Shown in pieces: positions 1-6,865 of a stretch of 13,035 nucleotides of DNA. Origin of the DNA: Clostridiales bacterium (GTDB taxonomy: Bacteria > Bacillota > Clostridia > Christensenellales > Aristaeellaceae); assembly GCA_004555535.1 (NCBI GenBank), contig SFHU01000084.1, positions 1 to 13,035 on the forward strand, given 5' to 3'. The first letter of the stretch is position 1; each line of letters opens with the position of its first letter. The notes under the pieces were generated by a model that saw only the letters and a program-made list of their open reading frames with translations, had not been told where the DNA came from and did not search any database. The translations under genes and the position numbers were made by a program.

Positions 1-2072
1 GTATGGGTCTTCCCGTCCCCATTATCCCGATATTCCCAGTTGCGCGAGCATTCAATCGTTTCCGTATGATCGTGGGTACAGGCGTTCTTCGCGTTGCAGG
101 CCCAGCAGACGCCCTGCTCATTCCAGCTGTGCTTCTCCGTCCGCTGCAGGCCCTTCTCCGTGTAGACCGTGTCAAACCAGATACCGCAGTCCAGGCAGTA
201 CGTCTGGGTGCCCTTGTCGTAGGTGACGGTGTGCGTGCCGTCTCCATTGTCCGTGTAGACGGCGTTGCCCTGCTGGATAAAGGCCTCCGTGCGCTCATGC
301 GCGCAGCGGTTTTCCGCGCCGCAGCCCGCGCAGCGGTTGTCGCCGGTAAAGCCGGTGTCGCTGTGGTTTTCCACGCAGGTCTGACCGGCGGCAATCACCT
401 CGCTCGCATAATACTGACCGCAATCGAAGCAATGCTTTTCGCGCTCGACGTTGTAGGTCGTCGTGTGCGTGCCGTCGCCGTTGTCGCTGGAGCTGATGTG
501 GCGTCTGTACTCGTTGATCTCGACATTGCGGTGCTCGCAGTCGTTCTCCGCCTGGCACTGGTAGCAGAGGCCCTCGGCGCTCCAGCTGTGGCTTTCCTTG
601 CGGGTCAGCCCGCTGGCGACGGTCTCGCTGGCAAACCACATGTCGCAGTCCGGGCAATGATTCTGCCGCATGAGGGTATAGGTCACCGTGTGCGTGCCGT
701 CGCCATTGTCCGTCCAGCTCTCAATCGAGTCATGGTCGTCGCTCATCATGCGCGCATGCTCGCAGGAATTCCGGGCATTGCAATCGTAGCACACACCGTC
801 GGAGCTCCAGCTGTGCCGCTCGGTGCGGGTCTTGCCGGTGATCACCTTTTCCTCGCCGAGCGAGAGGCCGCAGTCCCGGCAGGTGCTGGTGCGCATGACG
901 TCGTAGGTCACGGTATGCGTGCTGTTGTCGTCGGCGCTGTACTGATGGTTGACCTGATATTCGTACACCGAGACGTTCGCATGCGCACAGTCGGTGCTGG
1001 CCGCCCCGCAGTACTGGCAGAGCCCGTCCGAGCCATAGCTGTGCCCCTCCGTCGCGGTTTGACCCGCCGCGTCGAGCACCGCTTCCCACTCCATGCCGCA
1101 GTCCGGGCACTTCTGCTGCGCCATGCGGTCAAACGTCCTCGTGTGGGTTCCGCCCTCATTGGGCGTATACTGCACGTTCTTCTCAAAGTAGACAATATAC
1201 GCGCTCGTGTGCTCGCAGGGGTTCATCTCAAAGCACTTGCGGCATTGTCCGCTTGTGTTCCAGATATGCGCCTCCGGCTCATCCTGGTAGGGCGTCTCCG
1301 TGCGCTCAAACATCTCGCTGCAAAGATCACAGATCTTCTTCTCCACGCGCGTGCAGACATAGCGGTCGGTGCTCGCGTCCACCCATTCAAAGCGTACGTC
1401 GATGTCCTCCCCTTCGGTATGCCAGGAGGAATGTGGGCAGGTCGTCGGCAAGGGCTCGGGCACGGTCGTCACGTCAGGCGAAGGCGTCTCCTCGGGCGAG
1501 GGCGTGTTCAACGCATAGCCGCACAGGCTGCACGGATCCCCGACATGCTCCTGCGGCTCATAACCGCTGCCCACCTTGACCTCGCTCGTATAGCCGCAGT
1601 CCGGGCAGGTGGTCACCTCGTAGACGTCGTAATACCGGATGTGAATCTCATCCTGCTTCTCCGGGTTGTTCGGATCCAGCTTGCACTGCGTCGTCCGCTC
1701 CTCCGTCGTCACGACGGCGTTTTCGTGCTGGCAGCCGGTGGAATAGCCGCACAGGCTGCACGGATCCCCCTCGTGCTCCCCGTATCCGTTCAGGCCGGTT
1801 CCCGTGGTCTGGCTGACCACGCTTGAGCACGACAGGCAGGTCACGATCGTCTCTTCATCATACAAAAAGGTATGATGGATGCCGTCGCCGCTGTCCTGAT
1901 AGTCCCGGGCGTTGAACCGGGTATACTCCGTCTTCGTGTTCTCATGCGGACACGCGTCCGCCTCGTCCGGCGTCGTCACTTCCTCTGCCAGCGCCAGCGG
2001 CATGCTGCCAAGCATCATGACCGCGCTGAGCAGCCAGGCTGTCGCGCTGCGAATCGTCTTTTGCAACCTCAT
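1..2072 (-). CDS. Secreted multi-module Cys/His-repeat protein (C-terminus beyond left edge)
   Basis: The frame is open without a stop from ATG at 2072 to base 1, giving 690 residues; the C-terminus lies outside the window. GGGAGG sits 8 bases before the ATG and a near-consensus promoter lies about 60 bases upstream. Residues 1-29 form a signal peptide (RLQK basic start, hydrophobic core, ALA|EE cleavage). From residue 41 there are eight full modules and part of a ninth, starting at about 41, 114, 212, 286, 362, 437, 512, 590 and 665. Modules 4-8 are 75-78 residues with near-fixed spacing: CxH at 1-3, a GTHT-like His near 25, CxxC near 37-40, His near 59, CxxC near 67-70. Module 2 ends in a Pro/Thr/Ser/Glu-rich linker (about 190-211). 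Module 3 is the most divergent and lacks the GTHT His. This is a paralogue of the gene at the right edge. The function is unknown; metal binding or disulfide-stabilised surface modules are both possible. I do not recognise a named family. Confidence 0.85.
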   Translation of the reverse strand, partial: MRLQKTIRSATAWLLSAVMMLGSMPLALAEEVTTPDEADACPHENTKTEYTRFNARDYQDSGDGIHHTFLYDEETIVTCLSCSSVVSQTTGTGLNGYGEHEGDPCSLCGYSTGCQHENAVVTTEERTTQCKLDPNNPEKQDEIHIRYYDVYEVTTCPDCGYTSEVKVGSGYEPQEHVGDPCSLCGYALNTPSPEETPSPDVTTVPEPLPTTCPHSSWHTEGEDIDVRFEWVDASTDRYVCTRVEKKICDLCSEMFERTETPYQDEPEAHIWNTSGQCRKCFEMNPCEHTSAYIVYFEKNVQYTPNEGGTHTRTFDRMAQQKCPDCGMEWEAVLDAAGQTATEGHSYGSDGLCQYCGAASTDCAHANVSVYEYQVNHQYSADDNSTHTVTYDVMRTSTCRDCGLSLGEEKVITGKTRTERHSWSSDGVCYDCNARNSCEHARMMSDDHDSIESWTDNGDGTHTVTYTLMRQNHCPDCDMWFASETVASGLTRKESHSWSAEGLCYQCQAENDCEHRNVEINEYRRHISSSDNGDGTHTTTYNVEREKHCFDCGQYYASEVIAAGQTCVENHSDTGFTGDNRCAGCGAENRCAHERTEAFIQQGNAVYTDNGDGTHTVTYDKGTQTYCLDCGIWFDTVYTEKGLQRTEKHSWNEQGVCWACNAKNACTHDHTETIECSRNWEYRDNGDGKTH
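1515..1541 (-). repeat. 27-bp exact direct repeat, copy 1, inside the left Cys/His gene
   Basis: This is identical to 1743-1769. On the coding strand it encodes the GDPCSLCGY segment, the second CxxC of module 2. Exact DNA identity is confined to this stretch while the modules around it differ, which suggests recent local gene conversion or unequal exchange. Confidence 0.85.
1743..1769 (-). repeat. 27-bp exact direct repeat, copy 2, inside the left Cys/His gene
   Basis: This is identical to 1515-1541 and encodes the GDPCSLCGY end of module 1. Confidence 0.85.
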
Positions 2073-2133
2073 CCTCTTATCCTCCCGTTTTTTGATGCCC
2101 TGCCACGCATATCATTTGGAGTTTATCAAAATG

Positions 2134-2162
2134 ATTGTATATCTGCCGTCTATATATGTCAA
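2134..2162 (-). promoter_or_regulatory. Sigma-A-type promoter of the left Cys/His gene
   Basis: Read on the minus strand, TTGACA (2157-2162) is followed after exactly 17 bases by TACAAT (2134-2139). The -35 is perfect and the -10 has one mismatch. Transcription should begin near 2127, giving a leader of about 55 bases that contains the GGGAGG ribosome binding site. The surrounding 2080-2230 stretch is markedly AT-rich against a GC-rich background, as expected of a promoter region. Confidence 0.85.
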
Positions 2163-2236
2163 TCCCCTTGCGAGCCGTTTCTTTGTATTTTCCCTTTTTT
2201 TGCAGTAATTTGTCTTTTTTGTCACCGTCCGCCGGT

Positions 2237-2274
2237 CAAAACAGATCAGGCCCGGTGCATCAGCACCGGGCCTG
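2237..2274 (-). terminator. Intrinsic terminator after the Ig-like membrane protein gene
   Basis: There is a perfect 12-bp stem, CAGGCCCGGTGC at 2247-2258 paired with 2263-2274, with a 4-base loop. On the minus strand it is followed by ATCTGTTTTG. It lies about 30 bases past the stop of the 2306-3808 gene and upstream of the promoter at 2134-2162, so it separates the two minus-strand genes. Confidence 0.82.
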
Positions 2275-2305
2275 AACCGGGAACGCGCAGCTTCCCCCCC
2301 ATGCG

Positions 2306-3808
2306 TCAGTCGCAGGGGTAGTAGTCCTCGCGCTTGTTGTCCGCGTGAACCGCCGCGCAGAGGCAGGCGACCGTCACCGTCAGCAGCAGGCCGGCCCAGA
2401 AGATGCCGTTCCACTCGTCGCGGGTCAACCCCAGCGCCATCTCCCGGCTGACGCGCAGGGCGACGGCCTCGCCCAGCTGCGTCTGCCCGCCATCCGCGCT
2501 CCAGGCCAGCGACGCGCCCAGAATCTGTTCATTGAAGTTTTGCGGCTCGTCGGCGACGACGCGCAGGCGGATCGTCCGCGTCGCGGCGCAGAGGCCGCCC
2601 TCCTCCTCGCGGGCCGCGTCGATATGCAGCGTGTACAGGAGCGAGCCATCTGCCTGCGCCCTGGGCGCATCCGTCTGCGTCAGGCTGAGCGCCTGCGCGG
2701 CGGGCGCGCCGCCGTCATCCTCCGGCGCCGTCGCGGCCAGCTCGCCCGGCGTCGCCTCGGTCTCCTCCCCAGCGAGCGTCAGCCCCTTGGGCAGCATGCA
2801 GGTCAGGCGCACGTCGGCGTCGGCCAGGCCCGCGTTGACGACCAGGATGCGCAGCTCCGCCGCCTCGCCCGCCTCCAGGCTGTCCGTATCGGCGATCAGC
2901 TTCGCCGTCACCTGCGGCGCGCAGGCCTGCACGCGCGGCAGCGCGATGCGCTCCCCGCCCACGCGCAGCGAGCCGGTCAGCAGACGTGTCGCATCCTCAT
3001 CGCCCTCGAGCGCGTCCGCGTCGACCGTCACCGGGAATTCGAGCGCGGCGAGGCTCGCCGCCGCGCCGGCTTCATCCATCTGCGCCGCCTGCGCGCAGAC
3101 CTGACCGCTCACGCGGCTGCCCACGCGGGAAAAGCCCTCCGGCAGCGCACCCGTGAGCGTGACGCCCTCGGGCAGGATCAGCTCGACCGCCACGTCCTTG
3201 TCCGCCAGGCCCGCGTTGGTCACCTCGACGCGGTAGGCAAGCGCCTCGCCCGGGCGGGCGCGTCCGTCGTCGCCGCCCACGAGCATCGCCTGCGCGGAGA
3301 CGTCGGAGACGCAGAGCTGAAGCGCCGTGCGCGCGCGGTAGAAGCGCGAACCGAGGCTCATTTCCGCCTCCAGCGTGACCTGCTCGCTTGTACCGCCGGG
3401 CGCAAGCGTCACTTCACGGGTGAACGTCGTGACCGAGGGCGTCAGCGTGCCGGACGCGGCGTCAATCGCCGCCGCCGGGATCACGGCCTGCCACGAGGCC
3501 GGCTCCGTCATGCCCAGCCGCCCCGGCACGTTCAGCTCGATCGTCACGGGCGTATCGACGGGGCGCGGGTTTTCGACCGTGAGGGTCAGCGTCGCGCCCT
3601 GTCCCTCCATCAGGCGGGTCTGTCCGGCGCTCAGCGTCAGCGTCAGGTCGCTGTCAAGCGCCAGGCCCGCCTGGCGCGCGCCCTCGGCCAGCCCTGCGCC
3701 AACGCCCTCCTGAGCAGCCTCAAGCAGCTCGGGCAGGCCCTGCGCGCCGACCGCCGACGGCAGGATCACCAGCAGCGCCGCGAGGATCATCAAGCAACAT
3801 TTTTTCAC
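2306..3808 (-). CDS. Secreted, membrane-anchored protein with Ig-like (DUF11/CARDB-style) repeats
   Basis: I place the start at GTG 3808 because AAGGAGG lies 9 bases upstream and the protein then begins with a classical signal peptide (MKKCCLMILAALL..., cleavage after VGA, about residue 22). An in-frame ATG at 3856 would put 16 basic residues in front of it and lacks this site. The product is 500 residues. Segments near 55-100, 175-225 and 303-350 share a pattern of hydrophobic beta strands; two contain the phrase NAGLAD followed by a strand and LPEGVTLTG or LPKGLTLAG, typical of conserved-repeat beta-sandwich domains of surface proteins. A hydrophobic segment at about 468-487 is a membrane helix followed by a short charged tail (NKREDYYPCD), so the bulk should face outside. 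There is no LPxTG motif. The specific role is unknown; adhesion, envelope scaffolding or accessory secretion are possible. A weak promoter-like match occurs upstream near 3850-3882, not strong enough to list. Confidence 0.8.
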   Translation of the reverse strand: MKKCCLMILAALLVILPSAVGAQGLPELLEAAQEGVGAGLAEGARQAGLALDSDLTLTLSAGQTRLMEGQGATLTLTVENPRPVDTPVTIELNVPGRLGMTEPASWQAVIPAAAIDAASGTLTPSVTTFTREVTLAPGGTSEQVTLEAEMSLGSRFYRARTALQLCVSDVSAQAMLVGGDDGRARPGEALAYRVEVTNAGLADKDVAVELILPEGVTLTGALPEGFSRVGSRVSGQVCAQAAQMDEAGAAASLAALEFPVTVDADALEGDEDATRLLTGSLRVGGERIALPRVQACAPQVTAKLIADTDSLEAGEAAELRILVVNAGLADADVRLTCMLPKGLTLAGEETEATPGELAATAPEDDGGAPAAQALSLTQTDAPRAQADGSLLYTLHIDAAREEEGGLCAATRTIRLRVVADEPQNFNEQILGASLAWSADGGQTQLGEAVALRVSREMALGLTRDEWNGIFWAGLLLTVTVACLCAAVHADNKREDYYPCD

Positions 3809-3817
3809 TGGGATCAA

Positions 3818-3824
3818 CCTCCTT
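3818..3824 (-). promoter_or_regulatory. Ribosome binding site that fixes the GTG start at 3808
   Basis: On the minus strand this reads AAGGAGG with a 9-base spacer to GTG. It is nearly full anti-Shine-Dalgarno complementarity, and it favours the GTG over the in-frame ATG at 3856. Confidence 0.85.
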
Positions 3825-3881
3825 GTGCGCCTTACTTTGGCCGCTTTGGGAGGCATTTATGCGGTTTTGCACGGCCCCAAG

Positions 3882-3912
3882 CAAAACAGAAGCCCCGCCC
3901 TTCGGCGAAGCT
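3882..3912 (-). terminator. Possible weak intrinsic terminator after the acidic protein gene
   Basis: On the minus strand an imperfect stem of about 10 pairs, with one bulge and several G-T pairs, forms around a GAAG loop (GAGCTTCGCC against GGCGGGGCTTC) and is followed by TGTTTTGC. It sits between the stop at 3947 and the next gene start at 3808. The imperfect stem and short T run make this tentative; partial read-through into the next gene is plausible. Confidence 0.4.
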
Positions 3913-3946
3913 CCTGCTCTTTCTTTGCGTGTGTCCGGAGCGCGGG

Positions 3947-4234
3947 TCAGGCCTGCGGCTCCCCGTCCTCGGTCTCCTCGACGAAGACCTCCTCGTTCTC
4001 CTCGACGATCTCCTCCTCGACCTCGAAGACGTCCTCCTCGCCGTCGAGCACGAGGATGTCGTCCTCGCGGGCGGTCTTCGCCTGCAGGATCAGCTCCTTC
4101 GTGTCCACATCCACCGCGAAGATGGTCTCCGGGGAGGCGGAATGCTCCTTGAGATAGCGGGCGACGGCCGCCGCCTGCTTGCGGTTCATCTTGAAGACGA
4201 GCGCGCGATGCTCGCTGCGAACGATCTCTTCCAT
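3947..4234 (-). CDS. Small protein with strongly acidic C-terminal tail, function unknown
   Basis: The product is 95 residues. The ATG at 4234 is chosen because AAGGAGA lies 8 bases upstream; an earlier in-frame ATG at 4288 lies inside the hairpin-rich spacer and has no such site. The N-terminal part (about 1-60) alternates predicted helix and strand (EEIVRSEHRALVFKMNRKQ, then AAAVARYLKEHS, then TIFAVDVDTKELILQAK) and looks like a compact alpha/beta domain. The tail from about residue 62 is dominated by Glu and Asp (EEDVFEVEEEIVEENEE). There is no signal peptide, membrane segment or cysteine, so it should be cytoplasmic. It lies between the aldo/keto reductase gene and the Ig-like membrane protein gene on the same strand. 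No convincing promoter was seen directly upstream, so it may be read from the aldo/keto reductase promoter. I do not recognise the family. Confidence 0.72.
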   Translation of the reverse strand: MEEIVRSEHRALVFKMNRKQAAAVARYLKEHSASPETIFAVDVDTKELILQAKTAREDDILVLDGEEDVFEVEEEIVEENEEVFVEETEDGEPQA

Positions 4235-4262
4235 GGGAATTCTCTCCTTTTTATTGGTTTCA

Positions 4263-4392
4263 GGCTTTGCGAAGCCAACCCGTCTCAATCGTAGGCTGCT
4301 TCGCAGCCTGCTTCTCAGACTGCATTTTTTGAACGATTGGGATACGATAGGGCTGCCGCCCTATGACCTGCCTGAGGGATTCCATCCCTCAG
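4263..4392. repeat. Cluster of short palindromes in the spacer between two minus-strand genes
   Basis: Four hairpins follow one another: GGCTT/AAGCC (4263-4276), AGGCTGC/GCAGCCT with a 3-base loop (4293-4309), ATAGGGC/GCCCTAT with a 4-base loop (4347-4364) and CTGAGGGAT/ATCCCTCAG with a 3-base loop (4372-4392). A longer pair, 4283-4292 with 4333-4342, encloses the second hairpin with one G-T pair. No hairpin is followed by a convincing T run on the minus strand, so terminator function is doubtful. Such clusters resemble dispersed intergenic palindromic elements, perhaps acting in mRNA processing or stability. The whole 4235-4437 spacer holds no convincing gene. Confidence 0.7.
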
Positions 4393-4437
4393 ACTCCCTT
4401 CCTCGCTTCGCGCATGCCAAAGCAATTCGGTATTGAA

Positions 4438-5559
4438 TCACGCCTTCGCCATGACGGCGGCGATTTCGGCGAGCCTGTCGCGGATGGGCAGCGCCTGCGG
4501 GCAGGCCTGCTCGCATTTGCCGCAGCGGCGGCAGTTGTCCGCGCGCTCGGCCTCCTCCATGTCCTTCCAGGTGCCCATGCGCTGGCGGTCGTTGGTGTAC
4601 ATCGCGTGCTCGTTCATCATGCGGAAGTTGCGCGGGATGTCGACGCCAAACGGGCAGGGCATGCAGTAGCGGCAGCCCGTGCAGCCGACGAACGTGCGGC
4701 TTCTTATCGCCTCGCGCACCTCGCGCACGATCTCCTGCTCCCGCTCGGAGAGCGGCTCGAACGCGTCAAACGTCGCGAGGTTATCCTCCACCTGCGCCTC
4801 GTCGGACATGCCTGAGAGGATGACGCGGCAGTTTTCGAGACTCCCGACCCAGCGCATCGCCCAGGAGGCGACGGACTTGTCCGGCCTCGCCGCGCGGAAG
4901 GGAGCGGTGACCTCGTCGCTGAGCGTGGCGAGGCTGCCGCCCTTGACAGGCTCCATGACGATCAGCGGCACGCCCATGCGCGTGGCCAGCTCGTAGCCCT
5001 TCATGCCGGCCTGCACGTCGACATCCATGTAGTTGAACTGGATCTGGCAGAAGTCCCAGTTCCGCGAGGTCAGGATGCGCTCAAACGCCTCGTAATTGTC
5101 GTGGAAGGAAAAGCCAAGGTGGCGGATGCGCCCGGCTTTTTGCTGCTCGAGCAGGTAATCGAGGATGCCCAGCTCAACCGTCTGGTCGTAGCGCGCGCCA
5201 TTCATCGCGTGCAGCAGGTAGAAGTCGAAATACTCCGTCTGCAGCGAGACGAACTGGCCCTCGAAGATCTCCTTCGCCTTCTCCAGCGAATCGATCACCG
5301 CCATGGGCAGCTTGGTCGCCAGGTAGAAGCTCTCGCGCGGATAGCGCTTGAGCGCGCGGCCCAAAAACGCCTCGCTCTGGTGGTTGTGGTAAAAATAGGC
5401 GGTGTCGAAGTAATTGACCCCGGCCTGATAGGCCCTGTCGAGCATCGCCGCCGCGCGCGGCTCGTCGATGGCGCCCTCCGGCGTCGTCGGGAAGCGCATG
5501 CAGCCGAAGCCCAGCCTCGACGGCCTCGCGCCCAGCTTTTCAAGCGTCGTGTATTGCAT
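4438..5559 (-). CDS. Aldo/keto reductase with C-terminal 2x[4Fe-4S] ferredoxin-like domain
   Basis: The 373-residue product matches the family of predicted oxidoreductases that fuse an aldo/keto reductase (AKR) barrel to a ferredoxin domain. The opening LGFGCMRFP and the catalytic tetrad are present: Asp52 and Tyr57 in FDTAYFYH, Lys83 in ATKLP and His117 in YLLHAMN. After the barrel come CxxCxxCxxC (Cys293, 296, 299, 302, followed by Pro) and CxxCxxCxxxCP (Cys343, 346, 349, 353), sufficient for two [4Fe-4S] clusters. The enzyme is expected to be cytoplasmic and to couple carbonyl or related reduction to ferredoxin-type electron transfer; the natural substrate is not known for most of this family. 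GGGGAGG stands 7 bases before ATG 5559, and a consensus promoter lies about 80 bases upstream. The divergent neighbour is lactate dehydrogenase. All catalytic and cluster residues are intact, so it is likely active. Confidence 0.92.
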   Translation of the reverse strand: MQYTTLEKLGARPSRLGFGCMRFPTTPEGAIDEPRAAAMLDRAYQAGVNYFDTAYFYHNHQSEAFLGRALKRYPRESFYLATKLPMAVIDSLEKAKEIFEGQFVSLQTEYFDFYLLHAMNGARYDQTVELGILDYLLEQQKAGRIRHLGFSFHDNYEAFERILTSRNWDFCQIQFNYMDVDVQAGMKGYELATRMGVPLIVMEPVKGGSLATLSDEVTAPFRAARPDKSVASWAMRWVGSLENCRVILSGMSDEAQVEDNLATFDAFEPLSEREQEIVREVREAIRSRTFVGCTGCRYCMPCPFGVDIPRNFRMMNEHAMYTNDRQRMGTWKDMEEAERADNCRRCGKCEQACPQALPIRDRLAEIAAVMAKA

Positions 5560-5640
5560 CGTCGTTCCTCCCCGCCGCAGGCCTGTCCGCGGCGCGTTTT
5601 CTCTTCTTCATGGATTCCGGTCTTCCTTCGGTTTGCCTTC

Positions 5641-5670
5641 ATCATAGCACGTTCGCCGCTCGCGTGTCAA
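5641..5670 (-). promoter_or_regulatory. Sigma-A-type promoter of the aldo/keto reductase gene
   Basis: Read on the minus strand, TTGACA (5665-5670) is separated by 18 bases from TATGAT (5641-5646). The start of transcription would be near 5634, giving a leader of about 75 bases. The same promoter may also serve the acidic protein gene downstream. Confidence 0.8.
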
Positions 5671-5729
5671 CCGGCGCGCATAAAGCGCCGCCTCGCCGGG
5701 CAAACAAGAGGCTGGCAGTCTCTCTGCTC

Positions 5730-5744
5730 TGCAAATCTTTTGCA
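5730..5744. promoter_or_regulatory. Perfect inverted repeat, candidate operator between divergent genes
   Basis: TGCAAA and TTTGCA are separated by TCT, giving a symmetric 15-bp site about 90 bases upstream of ldh and about 60 bases upstream of the aldo/keto reductase -35 box. It does not match the Rex redox-repressor consensus (TTGTTAAnnnnTTAACAA). It could bind a dimeric regulator of either gene or be chance. No convincing sigma-A promoter for ldh was found in this 5671-5836 spacer. Confidence 0.35.
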
Positions 5745-5800
5745 AAGCCCGGCCTCGCCCGCAAAACCAGCGGGGTTTACAGTGCTTCGTCGGAAATGAG

Positions 5801-5817
5801 GCCGGCATCATGCCGGC
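5801..5817 (+). promoter_or_regulatory. Hairpin just upstream of the ldh ribosome binding site
   Basis: GCCGGCA (5801-5807) pairs with TGCCGGC (5811-5817) around a TCA loop. It ends three bases before AAGGGGA (5821-5827), the ribosome binding site for the ATG at 5837. It overlaps an alternative upstream ATG at 5810, which would be buried in the stem; this supports the 5837 start. Whether it modulates translation or mRNA stability is unknown. Confidence 0.5.
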
Positions 5818-5836
5818 AGAAAGGGGACAACGCTCC

Positions 5837-6802
5837 ATGAACCATGCAGAAAATCCCGGCAAGGCCGCGATCATCGGCTGCGGCCACGTCGGTGCCTCCA
5901 TCGCCTTCAGCCTGATGCAGACGGCGCTGTTTTCCGAGCTCGTGCTCATCGATGCCGACGCGCGCCGCGCGCAGGGCGAGGCGATGGATCTCTCCCACGG
6001 CCTGCCCTACGGCGCGACGATGCGCATCCGCGCGGGCGATTACGGCGACGTGGGCGACTGCGCGCTGATCATCGTGACCGCGGGCGCCAATCAGAAGGAG
6101 GGCGAGACGCGCCTGGACCTGATCGGCAAAAACCTGCGCATCCTCGCCTCCATCGTCCGCTCGCTGCGCGCGACGCCCTTTGCGGGCATCCTGCTGATCG
6201 TCTCCAACCCGGTCGACATCCTGACCTACGAGGCGCAGCGCCTCTCCGGCTATCCCGCCGCGCGGGTCATCGGCTCGGGCACGGTGCTCGACAGCGCGCG
6301 CCTCAAGCAGCTGCTGGGCGAGCGGCTGCGCGTGGACAGCCGAAGCGTGCACGCGGTCGTCATCGGCGAGCATGGCGACAGCGAGCTGGCCGTCTTCAGC
6401 GGCGCGAACGTCTCGGGCATCGACCTGGCGCACTGCTTCGCGCTGCGCGGCCAGCCCGACTGCGCGCCGCTGCTGGCGCAGATCGAGGAGGACGTGCGCA
6501 CGAGCGCCTACGCGATCATCGAGCGCAAGGGCGCGACCTATTACGGCATCGCGATGGCTGTCGCGCGCATCGCCGCCGCCATCGTGCGCGACGAGCACGC
6601 CGTGCTGCCCGTCTCCACGGCGCTCAGCGGCGAATACGGCCTGCGCGGCCTCGTGCTGAGCATCCCCTCCGTCGTCGGGCGGCAGGGCGTGGAGGACGTG
6701 CTCGAAATTCCGCTGGATACATCCGAGCGCAGCCGCCTGCTCGATTCCGCCGCGCAGCTGCGCGAGGTGCTTGACAGCCTAGAGGCCCCGCCCCTGTCCT
6801 GA
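5837..6802 (+). CDS. ldh: L-lactate dehydrogenase
   Basis: This enzyme reduces pyruvate to L-lactate with NADH in the cytoplasm, regenerating NAD+ during fermentation. The product is 321 residues, the usual family length. The Rossmann GCGHVG motif is at 14-19 and Asp39/Asp41 follow strand two for NAD binding. The specificity loop ANQKEGETR (84-92) carries Gln86, which favours lactate over malate, and Arg92, the active-loop arginine. NPVD is at 125-128, Asp152 and Arg155 lie in LDSAR, and catalytic His179 lies in IGEHGDSE. Thr234 is in KGATYYG. The loop has Glu88 where many relatives have Pro. The position of the Bacillus FBP-site Arg173 appears to hold Lys157 while the His188 equivalent (VHA, His172) is kept, so allostery may be altered. 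Start at 5837 is chosen from AAGGGGA 9 bases upstream; an in-frame ATG at 5810 would add nine residues from within a hairpin. The gene is followed by its own strong terminator. Confidence 0.96.
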   Translation: MNHAENPGKAAIIGCGHVGASIAFSLMQTALFSELVLIDADARRAQGEAMDLSHGLPYGATMRIRAGDYGDVGDCALIIVTAGANQKEGETRLDLIGKNLRILASIVRSLRATPFAGILLIVSNPVDILTYEAQRLSGYPAARVIGSGTVLDSARLKQLLGERLRVDSRSVHAVVIGEHGDSELAVFSGANVSGIDLAHCFALRGQPDCAPLLAQIEEDVRTSAYAIIERKGATYYGIAMAVARIAAAIVRDEHAVLPVSTALSGEYGLRGLVLSIPSVVGRQGVEDVLEIPLDTSERSRLLDSAAQLREVLDSLEAPPLS

Positions 6803-6825
6803 CGCGCAGAACGGCGTGTACAACA

Positions 6826-6865
6826 GCGTTTTCTTTCCCGCCAAGGGAGGAAAACGCCTTTTTTT
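6826..6865 (+). terminator. Intrinsic terminator of ldh
   Basis: GCGTTTTC (6826-6833) pairs with GAAAACGC (6850-6857), with an additional CCC/GGG pairing inside. A run of seven T follows at 6859-6865. It lies 24 bases past the ldh stop and indicates a single-gene transcript. Confidence 0.9.

Noticed and set aside
3..1826. 607-codon open frame on the plus strand
   Set aside because: It is the antisense shadow of the Cys/His-module gene. The minus frame has a signal peptide, ribosome binding site, promoter and periodic CxxC modules; the plus product is a low-complexity Val/Ala/Arg string with no recognisable domain.
4235..4290. Promoter for the acidic protein gene (TTGGCT, 17 bases, AATAAA on the minus strand)
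   Set aside because: It matches only 4 of 6 at each box, and the -10 abuts the ribosome binding site, so the transcript would start inside the Shine-Dalgarno region.
2345..4294. 649-codon open frame on the plus strand
   Set aside because: It runs antisense across two supported minus-strand genes, is Arg/Gln/Ala-rich and has no domain. Long antisense frames are expected in this GC-rich DNA.
5837..6802. Malate dehydrogenase
   Set aside because: The active-loop specificity residue is Gln (ANQKEGETR), not Arg, which indicates pyruvate/lactate specificity.
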